From CAVSWN01 sp963770995 (GTDB lineage: Bacteria; Acidobacteriota; Vicinamibacteria; Vicinamibacterales; CAVVIG01): 64,000 nucleotides of DNA. Where the stretch lies: positions 496,001-560,000 of the forward strand of contig CAVYRS010000004.1 in assembly GCA_963770995.1 (NCBI GenBank), written 5' to 3'. Below the pieces are notes generated by a model that had not been told where the DNA came from, ran no database searches, and saw only the letters and a program-made list of their open reading frames with translations. Position numbers and translations under genes: made by a program. Shown in pieces: positions 7,980 through 19,659 of this stretch (position 1 is its first letter; every line of letters begins with the position of its first letter).

Positions 7980-9557
7980 ATGCGCGTACTCAACGCGGCA
8001 CAGATGCGCGACGCCGATCGGCGCACGATCGACGACATCGGCATCCCCTCCCTCGTCCTCATGGAGAACGCCGGCCGCCAGGCTGTCGCCGCCATGGAGG
8101 CGATGTACGCCGACTTGCTCGAGCGCCGGATCGCCGTGCTGTGCGGGCGCGGCAACAACGGCGGCGACGGCTTCGTGATCGCGCGTACGCTGGCGCAGCG
8201 GGGCGCGGACGTATCCGTGTTTCTGCTCGCGCGCGTTGCCGACGTGCGGGGCGACGCGCGGACGAACCTCGAAATCCTGGGCCGGCTCGGCATCACCGTG
8301 GTGGAGATTGCCGACAGCCAGTCGTGGGAGCTGCACTTCTCCGAAGTCAGCGACTGCACGCTCATCGTCGACGCGATCTTCGGAACCGGATTGAACGCGC
8401 CGGTGACCGGACTGATCGAGTCGGTGTTCGCGGACGTCAACGCATCCGCCATTCCAGTCGTCGCGATTGACGTGCCGTCGGGTCTGTCGGCTGACTCGTC
8501 GGACGCCATCGGCCCGTTCATGCACGCCGGCTTGACCGTCACCCTGGCTGCGCCCAAGCTCCCGCTCGTGCTGCCGCCGGCCGAAGTGCATGCCGGCAGC
8601 ATCGTGATCGCCGACATCGGCATCCCGAGCGAAGTCATCGACGGCGTGGACGGTCCACGCATCGAGCTGCTGACCCGCGCCGCGATGCGCGAGCTCGTCG
8701 CGCCCCGCGCGCCGGACGGCCACAAGGGCGATTTCGGGCACGTGCTCGTCGTGGCCGGATCGCGCGGCAAGACGGGCGCGGCGCATCTGGCTGCGGTCGG
8801 CGCGCTTCGCTCGGGTGCCGGTCTGGTCACGATCGCGACGCCGGGCTGTTGTCTCTCGACGATCGCAGCGATGGGTCCGGAGTACATGACCGAGGCGTTG
8901 CCGGAAACGGATGCCGGTCTTCATCCGGACGGCGTCGATCGCGCGATCGAGATGGCGCGCGACGTGATCGCGCTGGGCCCCGGACTGGGACAGGCGAGCG
9001 GGACGCGAGAGTTCATCCAGCAGCTCGTCGATCGCGCCACCATGCCGCTGGTGATCGACGCGGATGGGCTGAACGCGTTCGCCGGCGATCCCGACCGGCT
9101 GATGGGGCGCGAGGGACGCGACGTCATCATCACGCCGCATCCGGGCGAGATGGCGCGGCTCGTGGGGATGTCGAGCGACGAGGTGCAGGCGAGCCGGCTC
9201 GACATCGCGCGCAATTTCGCGGTCGCGCATCACCTGTACGTCGTCCTGAAGGGCCATCGCACGCTCATCGCGACGCCCGACGAAAAAGTGTTCATCAACC
9301 CAACCGGCAACCCCGGCATGGCCACCGGCGGGACGGGCGACGTGCTGACCGGCATGATCGCGGCGTGGCTCGCGCAGCTGCTCGACGCCGAAGCGGCCTG
9401 CAAGCTGGCGGTCTATCTGCACGGCATGGCCGGCGACCTCGCCGAAGCCGATGAAGGGGAAGTCGCGATGACGTCGGCCGACGTCGCCGGTCATCTCGGC
9501 GACGCGATGATGGAGCTCACCGCGCGCCGCAAGGTCGTCAATCGAAACGACTCGTGA
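7980..9557 (+). CDS. nnr: Bifunctional NAD(P)H-hydrate epimerase / ADP-dependent NAD(P)HX dehydratase
   Basis: This enzyme repairs hydrated NADH and NADPH: the N-terminal YjeF_N domain epimerises R- and S-NAD(P)HX and the C-terminal carbohydrate-kinase-like domain dehydrates the S form with ADP. The 525-residue length is that of the fused form. N-terminal landmarks are MRVLNAAQMRDADRRTI, LMENAGRQA and CGRGNNGGDGFVIAR. C-terminal landmarks are HKGDFGHVLVVAGSRGKTGAA, DADGLNAFAG, ITPHPGEMARL and NPGMATGGTGDVLTGMIAAW. The ATG at 7980 directly follows the palindromic repeat; the reading frame extends upstream through the repeat but only as low-complexity translation. Confidence 0.94.
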   Translation: MRVLNAAQMRDADRRTIDDIGIPSLVLMENAGRQAVAAMEAMYADLLERRIAVLCGRGNNGGDGFVIARTLAQRGADVSVFLLARVADVRGDARTNLEILGRLGITVVEIADSQSWELHFSEVSDCTLIVDAIFGTGLNAPVTGLIESVFADVNASAIPVVAIDVPSGLSADSSDAIGPFMHAGLTVTLAAPKLPLVLPPAEVHAGSIVIADIGIPSEVIDGVDGPRIELLTRAAMRELVAPRAPDGHKGDFGHVLVVAGSRGKTGAAHLAAVGALRSGAGLVTIATPGCCLSTIAAMGPEYMTEALPETDAGLHPDGVDRAIEMARDVIALGPGLGQASGTREFIQQLVDRATMPLVIDADGLNAFAGDPDRLMGREGRDVIITPHPGEMARLVGMSSDEVQASRLDIARNFAVAHHLYVVLKGHRTLIATPDEKVFINPTGNPGMATGGTGDVLTGMIAAWLAQLLDAEAACKLAVYLHGMAGDLAEADEGEVAMTSADVAGHLGDAMMELTARRKVVNRNDS

Positions 9558-9620
9558 CGAGAACGCAAAGCCGGCAACGATCGCGAAGCCCGCAACGTAC
9601 GTGGCGACCGGCTCCACTAT

Positions 9621-9648
9621 GTACGTGGGGTCCGGCTTTAGCCGGACC
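9621..9648. repeat. REP-like palindrome, half copy
   Basis: GTACGTGGGG followed by the perfect palindrome GGTCCGGCTTTAGCCGGACC lies in the spacer between nnr and tsaE. It is one arm of the paired element seen at 7875-7972 and 51692-51771. Confidence 0.85.
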
Positions 9649-9702
9649 TCGTGTGGAATGGTTGTTGAATTGGTCGGAGGAGCTGCGGCGCGCGCTCACG
9701 CG

Positions 9703-10110
9703 ATGAGCGTGATCACGTGCAGCGAGGCGGAAACAGCTGACGTCGGCCGCGATCTCGCGCGGACGCTTCGCGCCGGAGACGTGGTCCTCCTGAACGGCGA
9801 GCTGGGCGCGGGGAAGACCGCCTTCGTGCGCGGGCTGGCCGAAGGCTTTGGCGTCCCACCGGAGGACGTGAGCAGCCCAACCTTCACGTTGATCCAGGAG
9901 TACCGGAGCGGGCGAATGCCCTTGTTTCACGTCGACCTCTACCGTCTCGACGACCCGCGCGAGATCGAGGATCTCGGGATCGACGAGATCGCCCGCGACG
10001 GCGTGATGGCAATCGAATGGGCCGAGAAGCTCCCAAGGGCGATTGACGGCGCCATCCGCGTGTCGATCGAATACGGCGAGGAGAACAGTCGAACGATCAC
10101 GGTACGATAA
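9703..10110 (+). CDS. tsaE: tRNA threonylcarbamoyladenosine biosynthesis ATPase TsaE
   Basis: TsaE is the small ATPase that works with TsaB and TsaD to make t6A37 on ANN-decoding tRNAs. The product is 135 residues with a P-loop GELGAGKT at residues 32-39, SSPTFTLIQEY and FHVDLYRLDDPREIEDLGIDE, all characteristic, and IEWAEKLP near the end. I chose the ATG at 9703 (MSVITCSEAE) because the frame upstream runs into the palindromic repeat. No TsaB or TsaD gene is in this window. Confidence 0.93.
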   Translation: MSVITCSEAETADVGRDLARTLRAGDVVLLNGELGAGKTAFVRGLAEGFGVPPEDVSSPTFTLIQEYRSGRMPLFHVDLYRLDDPREIEDLGIDEIARDGVMAIEWAEKLPRAIDGAIRVSIEYGEENSRTITVR

Positions 10111-10114
10111 CGGC

Positions 10115-10792
10115 ATGGTGGGCCGGCGAGCCTGCGCGGTGTTGTGGGTGCTCAGCGTGTCAGTTCCGGCGCTCGGCCAGGAGCGCCGGCCGTATGTCGG
10201 CGGCGGTCTGATGGTCTCCATGCAAGGCTCGGAGCGCCCCGGCTCGAGCCCGTCGTTCCCGACATCCGGCGTAGGAGGAACGGCCGCCGGGCTCGTCGTG
10301 GATGCGGGGGGATACCTGGCGACGAAAGTCAGCGTCGCTTTCGAGGCGAGCATCCCGGCCCGCTTCGAATCGATACAGGAGACAGACTATTTCCTGGTGT
10401 TTCGCACGGCCAGCAAGCACCGAGATCTCGTGCTCGCGGGCCTGTTCCATGTTCATAGAGGTCATGGCAATCGCGTGGGGTTTGCGATCGTCGCCGGCCC
10501 GGCTGTCGTTCGCGAGGACACGCTGCAGCGAACGGCCTACAAGTCCGGGCCCCCGCTCGGCATCACAGGCGACTTCGGTCCGTATGGACCGGAAACCTCG
10601 ATTACGCGTTGGACGGTCGGCGTCACCGCCGGCGTGGACGCCGTCGTGCGGCTCGGCAGCCACATCAGCGTCGTGCCGCAATTTCGGTTTCACTGGATCG
10701 ACCGCGCGGAAGCGGGGGAGGGCGACAGCGGATTCCTGGGCCTGAGCAAGCGTGTGTGGCGCCCAGCCGTTGGGATTCGCGCGATGTTTTGA
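10115..10792 (+). CDS. Secreted hypothetical protein, probable outer-membrane beta-barrel
   Basis: The 225-residue product has a clear N-terminal signal peptide (MVGRRACAVLWVLSVSVPAL then GQERRPY). The mature part alternates short hydrophobic and polar runs (YVGGGLMVSM, GVGGTAAGLVVDAGGYLA, VSVAFEASIPARFE, ISVVPQFRFHWIDR) and ends in WRPAVGIRAMF, with a terminal Phe as in many barrel proteins. This fits an 8-strand barrel of the outer-membrane beta-barrel type. It starts four bases after tsaE and is convergent with guaB across a hairpin repeat. No specific function can be given. Confidence 0.65.
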   Translation: MVGRRACAVLWVLSVSVPALGQERRPYVGGGLMVSMQGSERPGSSPSFPTSGVGGTAAGLVVDAGGYLATKVSVAFEASIPARFESIQETDYFLVFRTASKHRDLVLAGLFHVHRGHGNRVGFAIVAGPAVVREDTLQRTAYKSGPPLGITGDFGPYGPETSITRWTVGVTAGVDAVVRLGSHISVVPQFRFHWIDRAEAGEGDSGFLGLSKRVWRPAVGIRAMF

Positions 10793-10803
10793 AGCGTGAC
10801 AGG

Positions 10804-10842
10804 ACGTGGCTGCGTGCGCAGGACTGAAGTCCTGCGCCACGT
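10804..10842. repeat. Palindromic hairpin between convergent genes
   Basis: A nested palindrome: ACGTGGC and GCCACGT outside, GCGCAGGACTGAAGTCCTGC inside. It lies between the stops of the barrel protein gene and guaB. The inner GCAGG...CTGAAG...CCTGC pattern recurs at 12379-12401. A bidirectional terminator role is plausible. Confidence 0.75.
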
Positions 10843-10843
10843 T

Positions 10844-12367
10844 CTACTCTGACCGATAGTTCGGCGCTTCCTTGGTGATGGCCACGTCGTGCACGTGGCT
10901 CTCCCGGACACCGGCCGGGGTGATGCGAATCAGCTTCGCCTCGCGCTGGAGCGCCGGAATGGTGGGACAGCCGCAATAGCCCATCCCTGCGCGCAAGCCG
11001 CCGACGAGTTGATGGACCATCGCCGCGACGCTGCCTTTGTGGGCGACCCGTCCTTCGATCCCCTCGGGCACCAGCTTGTCGCTGCCGCCCGGCGCGTCGA
11101 GATCGAAATCGTCCTGGAAGTAGCGGTCACGGCCGCCGCGGCGCATCGCGCCGATCGATCCCATGCCGCGGTAGTCCTTGAAGCTACGGCCCTGATACAG
11201 AATCAGCTCGCCCGGGCTCTCGTCGGTTCCCGCGAACAGATTCCCAATCATTGTCGTGCTCGCCCCGACCGCGATGGCCTTGGTGACGTCTCCGGAGTAG
11301 CGGATGCCGCCGTCGGCGATGACCGGGATGTCGTGGGCCGCGGCGGCCCGCGCGCATTCCATCACCGCGGTAATCATCGGCACGCCGATGCCGGCAATCA
11401 CCCGCGTCGTGCAGATCGACCCGGCGCCGATCCCGACCTTGACGGCGTCCACGCCGAGCTCGATCAGCGCGTCGGTCGCTTCCGCTGTCGCCACATTGCC
11501 CGCGACCAGATCGACGTCCGGAAAACGACGGCGCAACTGACGGACCATGTCGAGCACACCCTGCGAATGACCGTGCGCCGTGTCGACGACGAGCACGTCG
11601 ACGTGTGCCGCGACCAGCGCCTCGGCCCGCTCCAGCGTGTCGCGAGCGACGCCGACGGCGGCGCCGCAGCGCAGGCGTCCGAGCGAATCCTTCGACGCGA
11701 AGGGATACTTCACCGCCTTCTGAATGTCCTTGACGGTGATCAGGCCCTTCAACCGGAAATCGTGATCGACGACCAGCAGCTTCTCGACCTTGTGCAGGTG
11801 CAGGATTTCCCGCGCCGAATCCAGCGTCGTGCCGACCGGCACGGTGATCAGGTTCTCGCGCGTCATCACGTCGCCGATCGCGCGGGTCACATTGGTCTCG
11901 AACCGCAGGTCGCGGTTCGTGAGGATGCCGACCAGGCGACCCTCCTTGCTGCCGTCCTCGGTGATCGGAACGCCCGAGATCCGGTACTTCTTCATCAGAT
12001 CGAGCGCTTCATAGATCCGATGGGCAGGGGAGAGGGTGATCGGATTGACGATCATGCCGCTCTCGGACCGCTTCACGCGATCCACCTCAGACGCCTGTTC
12101 CTCGATCGACAGGTTCTTGTGGATGACGCCAAGCCCGCCTTGCTGCGCCATCGCGATCGCCAGGCGCGACTCGGTGACGGTGTCCATCGCCGCGCTGACC
12201 AGCGGCACCGACAGCCGGATGCGCCGGGTCAGGCGCGTGGTGACGTCCACCTCTCGCGGCACCACGGTGGAGTGCCGCGGCACGAGCAGGACGTCGTCGA
12301 AAGTCAGGGCAGTGGCGAGGCCGGTGTCGATGGACAGCAGCGTGGGGAGCTCGGTTTTCAGTTCCAT
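10844..12367 (-). CDS. guaB: Inosine-5'-monophosphate dehydrogenase
   Basis: IMPDH oxidises IMP to XMP, the committed step of GTP synthesis. The 507-residue product is the usual length for the CBS-containing form. ALTFDDVLLVPRHSTVVP is at the start, two CBS repeats occupy about residues 100-225, and the catalytic loop GIGAGSICTTR carries Cys319. VIADGGIRYSGDVTKAIAVGA and the flap region YRGMGSIGAM with KLVPEGIEGRVAHKG follow. The loop reads GIGAGSICTTR where many homologues have GIGPGSICTTR. The ATG at 12367 is the start; the spacer to secA holds a double palindrome. Confidence 0.96.
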   Translation of the reverse strand: MELKTELPTLLSIDTGLATALTFDDVLLVPRHSTVVPREVDVTTRLTRRIRLSVPLVSAAMDTVTESRLAIAMAQQGGLGVIHKNLSIEEQASEVDRVKRSESGMIVNPITLSPAHRIYEALDLMKKYRISGVPITEDGSKEGRLVGILTNRDLRFETNVTRAIGDVMTRENLITVPVGTTLDSAREILHLHKVEKLLVVDHDFRLKGLITVKDIQKAVKYPFASKDSLGRLRCGAAVGVARDTLERAEALVAAHVDVLVVDTAHGHSQGVLDMVRQLRRRFPDVDLVAGNVATAEATDALIELGVDAVKVGIGAGSICTTRVIAGIGVPMITAVMECARAAAAHDIPVIADGGIRYSGDVTKAIAVGASTTMIGNLFAGTDESPGELILYQGRSFKDYRGMGSIGAMRRGGRDRYFQDDFDLDAPGGSDKLVPEGIEGRVAHKGSVAAMVHQLVGGLRAGMGYCGCPTIPALQREAKLIRITPAGVRESHVHDVAITKEAPNYRSE

Positions 12368-12378
12368 ACAAAAAGATC

Positions 12379-12437
12379 GCAGGGCTGAAGCCCTGCGCCA
12401 CTTCTGACGCCGTTGTGGCGCAGCCCTTTAAGGCTGC
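12379..12437. repeat. Paired palindromes between secA and guaB
   Basis: GCAGGGCTGAAGCCCTGC followed by GCCAC (12379-12401) faces GTGGC followed by GCAGCCCTTTAAGGCTGC (12415-12437). Two hairpins share a GCGCCAC/GTGGCGC stem. The arrangement is the same as in the GGTCCGGC family (two palindromes joined by a complementary 7-10 base pair) but with different bases. Confidence 0.8.
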
Positions 12438-12446
12438 GGGTTCGTG

Positions 12447-15438
<2,992 letters not shown>

Positions 15439-15510
15439 CTACAGCTTGGGATAACCCCGACGACGGTATCCGCAAATTGTAGCATGCGGGTTCAGTCGAG
15501 GGGCCAAGCA

Positions 15511-15576
15511 GGAACGCGGAGCACGCAAAGAGCGCAAAGGCTAATTTTCTTGGCGGGCTTCGCGGTCTTTGCGTTC
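15511..15576. repeat. Inverted GCAAAG-type short repeats upstream of secA
   Basis: GGAACGCGGAGCACGCAAAG, AGCGCAAAGG on one side and GCGGTCTTTGCGTTCC on the other form a long imperfect inverted repeat with a 9-base unit around CGCAAAG. It lies between the M23 peptidase stop and the secA start on the minus strand. Confidence 0.65.
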
Positions 15577-15580
15577 CTTT

Positions 15581-16513
15581 TCAGCGACGCGCGGGTTGTC
15601 TCAACAGCTGCAACGGGTTGATCAGCTTGCCGTTGGCGACGATTTCGTAGTGCAGGTGGGAGCCGGTCGCGCGTCCCGTGGCACCCACGTAGCCAATCAC
15701 GTCGCCGCGCTTGACGCTTTGGCCGACGCGGACGATGAACCTGCTCAAGTGCCCGTAGCGCGTCGCCAGTCCGAACGCGTGGCGCAGCACGACCAGGTTG
15801 CCGTAATCGCCGGTCCACGAGGCGGCGCCCACGGTGGCGTCCGCGGTCGCGTAGACGGGGTCTCCCTTGTCGGTCGAAATATCGATGCCCTGATGGAACC
15901 CCGGTTCGCCGGTGAACGGATCGCTGCGGCCGCCGAAGCTCCCGGTGAGCCAGCCGTGCGCCGGCCAGATCGACGGCGTCGCGGCGGCCAGCTCCTCGCG
16001 CTTCTCGACGTCTCTCTGCACGTTGGTGAGCCGGCTTTCGAGCGCCTGAAGCAGAAGACGGAGAACCCCGAAGGTGTCTTCAGGAGACGAGATCGGCGCG
16101 TTGGCGAGCGCCGACATGGCCAGGCTCTGCGTGCTGGTGCCACCGGAGGCGCGGGATCGCACCACGGCCGGAAGCTTCTGCATCGCGCGCAGCTGTGCCG
16201 GATCGACGGCCGAGCGGCTGCCCAAATCGTTGATCACGTTCTCGAGCGACTGAATCTGCGCCGTCAGCTCGCCGGTCGCGGCACGGTAGCTGTTGTTCTC
16301 GGCTTCGAGCTGCTGCTTGAGGGCCCGCAGGTGCTCTATCTCCGTGACTGAATTCCACTTGGCGCCAAGGCCGATCGCGACCGGCAGCATGACGATCAGG
16401 CCCGCCAACCACAGAATGGACCGGAGGCGAAGGTGCAAATGGCGCAGGGCGCCGCCAGACCGGTTCGCGAAAATCAGCGAGTTTCGTCTAGGCATTCCAA
16501 AAAGTCCCGGCAC
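15581..16513 (-). CDS. Membrane-anchored M23 family metallopeptidase
   Basis: M23 (lysostaphin/LytM) enzymes cleave peptidoglycan crosslinks or, when inactive, act as amidase activators. This 310-residue protein has a short basic N-terminus, one membrane segment at about residues 32-52 (SILWLAGLIVMLPVAIGLGA), a coiled-coil region (HLRALKQQLEAENNSYRAAT, then IQSLENVINDL) and a C-terminal LytM domain. The zinc and catalytic motifs are complete: FHQGIDIS (HxxxD), YGNLVVLRHA, TRYGHLS and GSHLHYEI (HxH). An active periplasmic endopeptidase is therefore likely. An in-frame ATG at 16495 is an alternative start. It lies upstream of secA on the same strand. Confidence 0.88.
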   Translation of the reverse strand: MPGLFGMPRRNSLIFANRSGGALRHLHLRLRSILWLAGLIVMLPVAIGLGAKWNSVTEIEHLRALKQQLEAENNSYRAATGELTAQIQSLENVINDLGSRSAVDPAQLRAMQKLPAVVRSRASGGTSTQSLAMSALANAPISSPEDTFGVLRLLLQALESRLTNVQRDVEKREELAAATPSIWPAHGWLTGSFGGRSDPFTGEPGFHQGIDISTDKGDPVYATADATVGAASWTGDYGNLVVLRHAFGLATRYGHLSRFIVRVGQSVKRGDVIGYVGATGRATGSHLHYEIVANGKLINPLQLLRQPARR

Positions 16514-16622
16514 TCTACCATATGGCCCGACGGTGCCAAAGCATGAATTGCGCGGAGGCGAAGGTCGAGCGAATCTTCGATTGGCGCATCATCCGCTCTT
16601 TCGCGTACCATGCTGCGAACCT

Positions 16623-18248
16623 ATGTCCGCAAAACTTGCCCGCGTCCTGTCCGTGATCTGCCTGGTGGCCGGTTCCGGCTACGTCCTGCACGCTCAAGAC
16701 ATTTCGACGAAGGATCTGCTCGCGGGGCTTGCCAATCCATCGCGATGGCTGACCCACTCGGGCGACTACGCCGGGCAGCGTTTCAGCCCGCTGACACAAA
16801 TCACGCCGGCCAACATCGAGCAGCTGGCCGCCCAGTGGACGTTCCAGACCGGCGTCGTCAACAAGTTCGAAGCGACGCCGATCGTCGTAGACGGCATCCT
16901 GTACGTGACGGGCGCCCTCAACCACGCGTGGGCGATCGACGGCCGCACGGGGCGTCAGATCTGGCATTACCAGCGCGCGTTGCCGCAGGGACTGAAAGTG
17001 TGCTGCGGCATGGTCAACCGGGGGTTTGCCATTCACGGCGATCGCCTGTTCATGGTGACGCTCGACGCGCACTTCGTCGCGCTCGAAGCCAAGACCGGGA
17101 AGGTGATCTACGACATCGAGATGGCCACCGTCCAGGATGGCTTCGCCGGCACCGGCGCCCCGCTCATTGTCAACGACAAGGTGATTGTCGGAATCGCCGG
17201 CGGCGAGTTCGCGAACCGCGGTTTCCTCGATGCCTACGATCCGGCGACCGGACGGCGCCTGTGGCGCTTCTATACGATTCCGGCGCCGGGCGAAAAGGGC
17301 GGCGAGACGTGGCAAGGCGATGCGTGGCAGCGGGGCGGTGCTCCCACATGGTTGACAGGCACGTACGATCCGGAGGTCAACCTTCTGTACTGGGGCACGG
17401 GCAATCCGAATCCCGACTGGGATGGCGTGAGCCGCCCCGGCGCCAACCTCTACACGGATTCGCTGCTCGCGCTCGATCCTGACACCGGCACGCTGAAGTG
17501 GCACTTCCAGTTCACGCCGCACGACACGCACGACTGGGATGCGAACGAAGTCCCAGTCCTCGCGGACCTGCCCATTGGCGGGCGCACGCGGAAAGTCGTG
17601 ATGATGGCCAACCGTAACGGGTTCTTCTACGTGCTCGACCGGCTGACGGGCCAGTACCTGCTCGGCAAATCCTTCGTGCACACGACCTGGGCCAAGGAGC
17701 TCGCCGCCGACGGCAGTCCCATCGTGCTGCCCGATCAGGAGCCGACCGAGGCCGGCACGGTGACCTGCCCGGATCTGTTCGGCGGCACGAATTTCATGTC
17801 GCCGTCGTACGACGCGTCGAGACGCCTGTTCTTCGTCACGGCCCGCGAAACCTGTATGCGATTCATTCGCCGTCCGCCGCCGCCGACGACCAAGGTTGGC
17901 GATCGGACGATGGGCGGCACGGTTCAAATCGTCACCGAACCAAAACGATCCGGCGCGCTTCGCGCGATCGATCCCACCACGGGCGAGCGCAAATGGGAGA
18001 TCGCGTACGGCGACGCGGGCTGGGCGGGCGTCCTGGCAACCGCTGGCGGCGTCGTGTTCAGCGGGGATCACGAGGGCGTGTTCTTCGCGGCGGAATCGCA
18101 GAGCGGGCGGAAGCTCTTTCAGTACCAGACGGGATCGGCCATCTATGCGCCACCAACCAGCTACGCCATCGACGGACGGCAGTATGTCGTCATTCCTTCA
18201 GGGGCGAACCTCACGTCGTTCGCGCTGCCGGCGAAGCCGCGGACATGA
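16623..18248 (+). CDS. Secreted PQQ-dependent dehydrogenase (methanol/ethanol dehydrogenase family)
   Basis: Quinoprotein dehydrogenases oxidise alcohols or related substrates in the periplasm with PQQ. The 541-residue product has a signal peptide (LARVLSVICLVAGSGYVLHA, cleaved before QDI) and an eight-bladed propeller pattern. Blade motifs include WTFQTGVVNKFEATPIVVDG, AIDGRTGRQIWHYQR and LLALDPDTGTLKWHFQFTPH. The vicinal disulfide typical of PQQ sites is C127-C128 (KVCCGMVNRG). HDTHDWDANEVPVL and GTGNPNPDWDG are family motifs. The ATG at 16623 starts the signal peptide. No cytochrome or PQQ synthesis gene is next to it; the following gene encodes a secreted hydrolase 34 bases downstream, perhaps in one transcript. 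Substrate is unknown. Confidence 0.88.
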   Translation: MSAKLARVLSVICLVAGSGYVLHAQDISTKDLLAGLANPSRWLTHSGDYAGQRFSPLTQITPANIEQLAAQWTFQTGVVNKFEATPIVVDGILYVTGALNHAWAIDGRTGRQIWHYQRALPQGLKVCCGMVNRGFAIHGDRLFMVTLDAHFVALEAKTGKVIYDIEMATVQDGFAGTGAPLIVNDKVIVGIAGGEFANRGFLDAYDPATGRRLWRFYTIPAPGEKGGETWQGDAWQRGGAPTWLTGTYDPEVNLLYWGTGNPNPDWDGVSRPGANLYTDSLLALDPDTGTLKWHFQFTPHDTHDWDANEVPVLADLPIGGRTRKVVMMANRNGFFYVLDRLTGQYLLGKSFVHTTWAKELAADGSPIVLPDQEPTEAGTVTCPDLFGGTNFMSPSYDASRRLFFVTARETCMRFIRRPPPPTTKVGDRTMGGTVQIVTEPKRSGALRAIDPTTGERKWEIAYGDAGWAGVLATAGGVVFSGDHEGVFFAAESQSGRKLFQYQTGSAIYAPPTSYAIDGRQYVVIPSGANLTSFALPAKPRT

Positions 18249-18282
18249 GTCGGCGACACCGACACACCTAACAGGAGCGACC

Positions 18283-19599
18283 ATGCGGGTGCGCGCGTCG
18301 ATCGGAGCCGTGATCCTGGCGGGGATGGCCGTCGGTCTTGCGTCAGCGCCGCAGGCGCTCGGCCGGCCCGGCGTCACGCCGGTGCCATGCCCGGTCCAGG
18401 AGTGGGTGCCCGACGATCCGCAATTCGAGCCGATCCCGGGCGCGAAGGCGTTCTTCGACAAGTACGACGGCGGCATCTACCGCGTCGAGATTCCCGAGAA
18501 GTGGAACGGCGACCTCGTCCTCCACGCGCACGGCTTTGTCACCAACAGCGGCGCACGCGGCTCGCAGCTGCGCGTCGGGAACGCGCCGATCCGCCAACAC
18601 CTGATCGAGCGCGGCTTCGCGTGGGCCGCGTCGAGCTACCACTGCAACGGCTACGTCCCGGGGCAGGGGCTCGTCGACACCATGGCGCTCACCGAGCGCT
18701 TCGTGACGCACAACGACGGACGTCAACCGCGCCGCACCTACCTGACCGGCACATCGATGGGCGGCCACGTCACCGTGTTGGGCATGCACGAGTTTCCGAC
18801 GGCATTCGCGGGAGGTCTTGCGATGTGTCCGGCGGGGCCCGAGCTCTTCGACTTCTTTGCCGCCTCGAGCGCCGCCGCCGAAGTCGTAACGGGCATCCAG
18901 TTCACGCGCGACACGATGCAGCAGGATATCGCCGCGATGACCGAACAGTTGGGCAAGCCGCCCGACCTGACCGACAAGGGCAGACAGCTGGCGAGCATCC
19001 AGATTCAGATCACCGGCGGCCCGCGGCCATTTGCCGTCGAAGGCTTAGCCAGGCAGCTTCTCCCGAACATCAGCACGTCGCAGGCGGCGCTCGTCGGTAG
19101 CACGACGCCGCTCAATCGCGCAATCGACACGACGCACATCCGCTACGGGATCGACGACGGCCTCGGTCTGACAGCGGAACAGATCAACACCAAGGCTCGA
19201 CGCAAAGCCGGCGATTCCGAGGTCCGCACCGCCGCGGGTCCGTACGAGGAGATCGTCCCGTACGACGGCAAGCTCGAACGCCCGCTTCTGACCATGCACG
19301 GCACGGGCGATCTGTTCGTGCCGATCTTCCTGCAGCAGACGCTCAAGAAATCGGTGCGCGACGCGGGACGCCTCGCTCTGCTCACGCAGCGGATCTACCG
19401 CGTCAGCGGACATTGCGGCTTCAGCCAGCCCGAAATGATTCGCGCGTTCGACGACCTGGTCGCGTGGGTGGAACACGGAAAGAAGCCGGCCGGCGACGAG
19501 GTCGACGGCGACTTGTCGAACGCGGGCCTGCAGTTCACGACTCCATTACGCCCGAACGATCCGGGGACACCGCGCATCCAGTCTCAATCTCGGCCCTAA
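18283..19599 (+). CDS. Secreted alpha/beta hydrolase, esterase-like
   Basis: The 438-residue product starts at the ATG at 18283, six bases after an AGGAG ribosome-binding site. A signal peptide (MRVRASIGAVILAGMAVGLA) is followed by the mature protein. The nucleophile elbow is GTSMGGH with Ser158, and the catalytic His is probably H377 in SGHCGFSQPEM, with an acid candidate near GTGDLFVPIF. The fold is a serine hydrolase exported to the periplasm or outside, resembling secreted esterase/tannase-type proteins. The co-directional PQQ dehydrogenase suggests a shared job in breaking down an exogenous compound, which is inference only. Confidence 0.75.
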   Translation: MRVRASIGAVILAGMAVGLASAPQALGRPGVTPVPCPVQEWVPDDPQFEPIPGAKAFFDKYDGGIYRVEIPEKWNGDLVLHAHGFVTNSGARGSQLRVGNAPIRQHLIERGFAWAASSYHCNGYVPGQGLVDTMALTERFVTHNDGRQPRRTYLTGTSMGGHVTVLGMHEFPTAFAGGLAMCPAGPELFDFFAASSAAAEVVTGIQFTRDTMQQDIAAMTEQLGKPPDLTDKGRQLASIQIQITGGPRPFAVEGLARQLLPNISTSQAALVGSTTPLNRAIDTTHIRYGIDDGLGLTAEQINTKARRKAGDSEVRTAAGPYEEIVPYDGKLERPLLTMHGTGDLFVPIFLQQTLKKSVRDAGRLALLTQRIYRVSGHCGFSQPEMIRAFDDLVAWVEHGKKPAGDEVDGDLSNAGLQFTTPLRPNDPGTPRIQSQSRP

Positions 19600-19659
19600 G
19601 GCCGATCCCGATCCGGCAGACGTCGTGCATCACCTTCTTCCGTAGAAGGTGGGAAGTTC

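Noticed and set aside
16515..18071. Long antisense open frame opposite the PQQ dehydrogenase gene
   Set aside because: Arg/His/Asp-rich shadow translation typical of high-GC coding DNA; the plus-strand frame has full family motifs. The same applies to long antisense frames at 2908-4083, 7962-9617, 10889-12388, 12444-13961, 14056-15621, 46202-47851 and 57081-58295.
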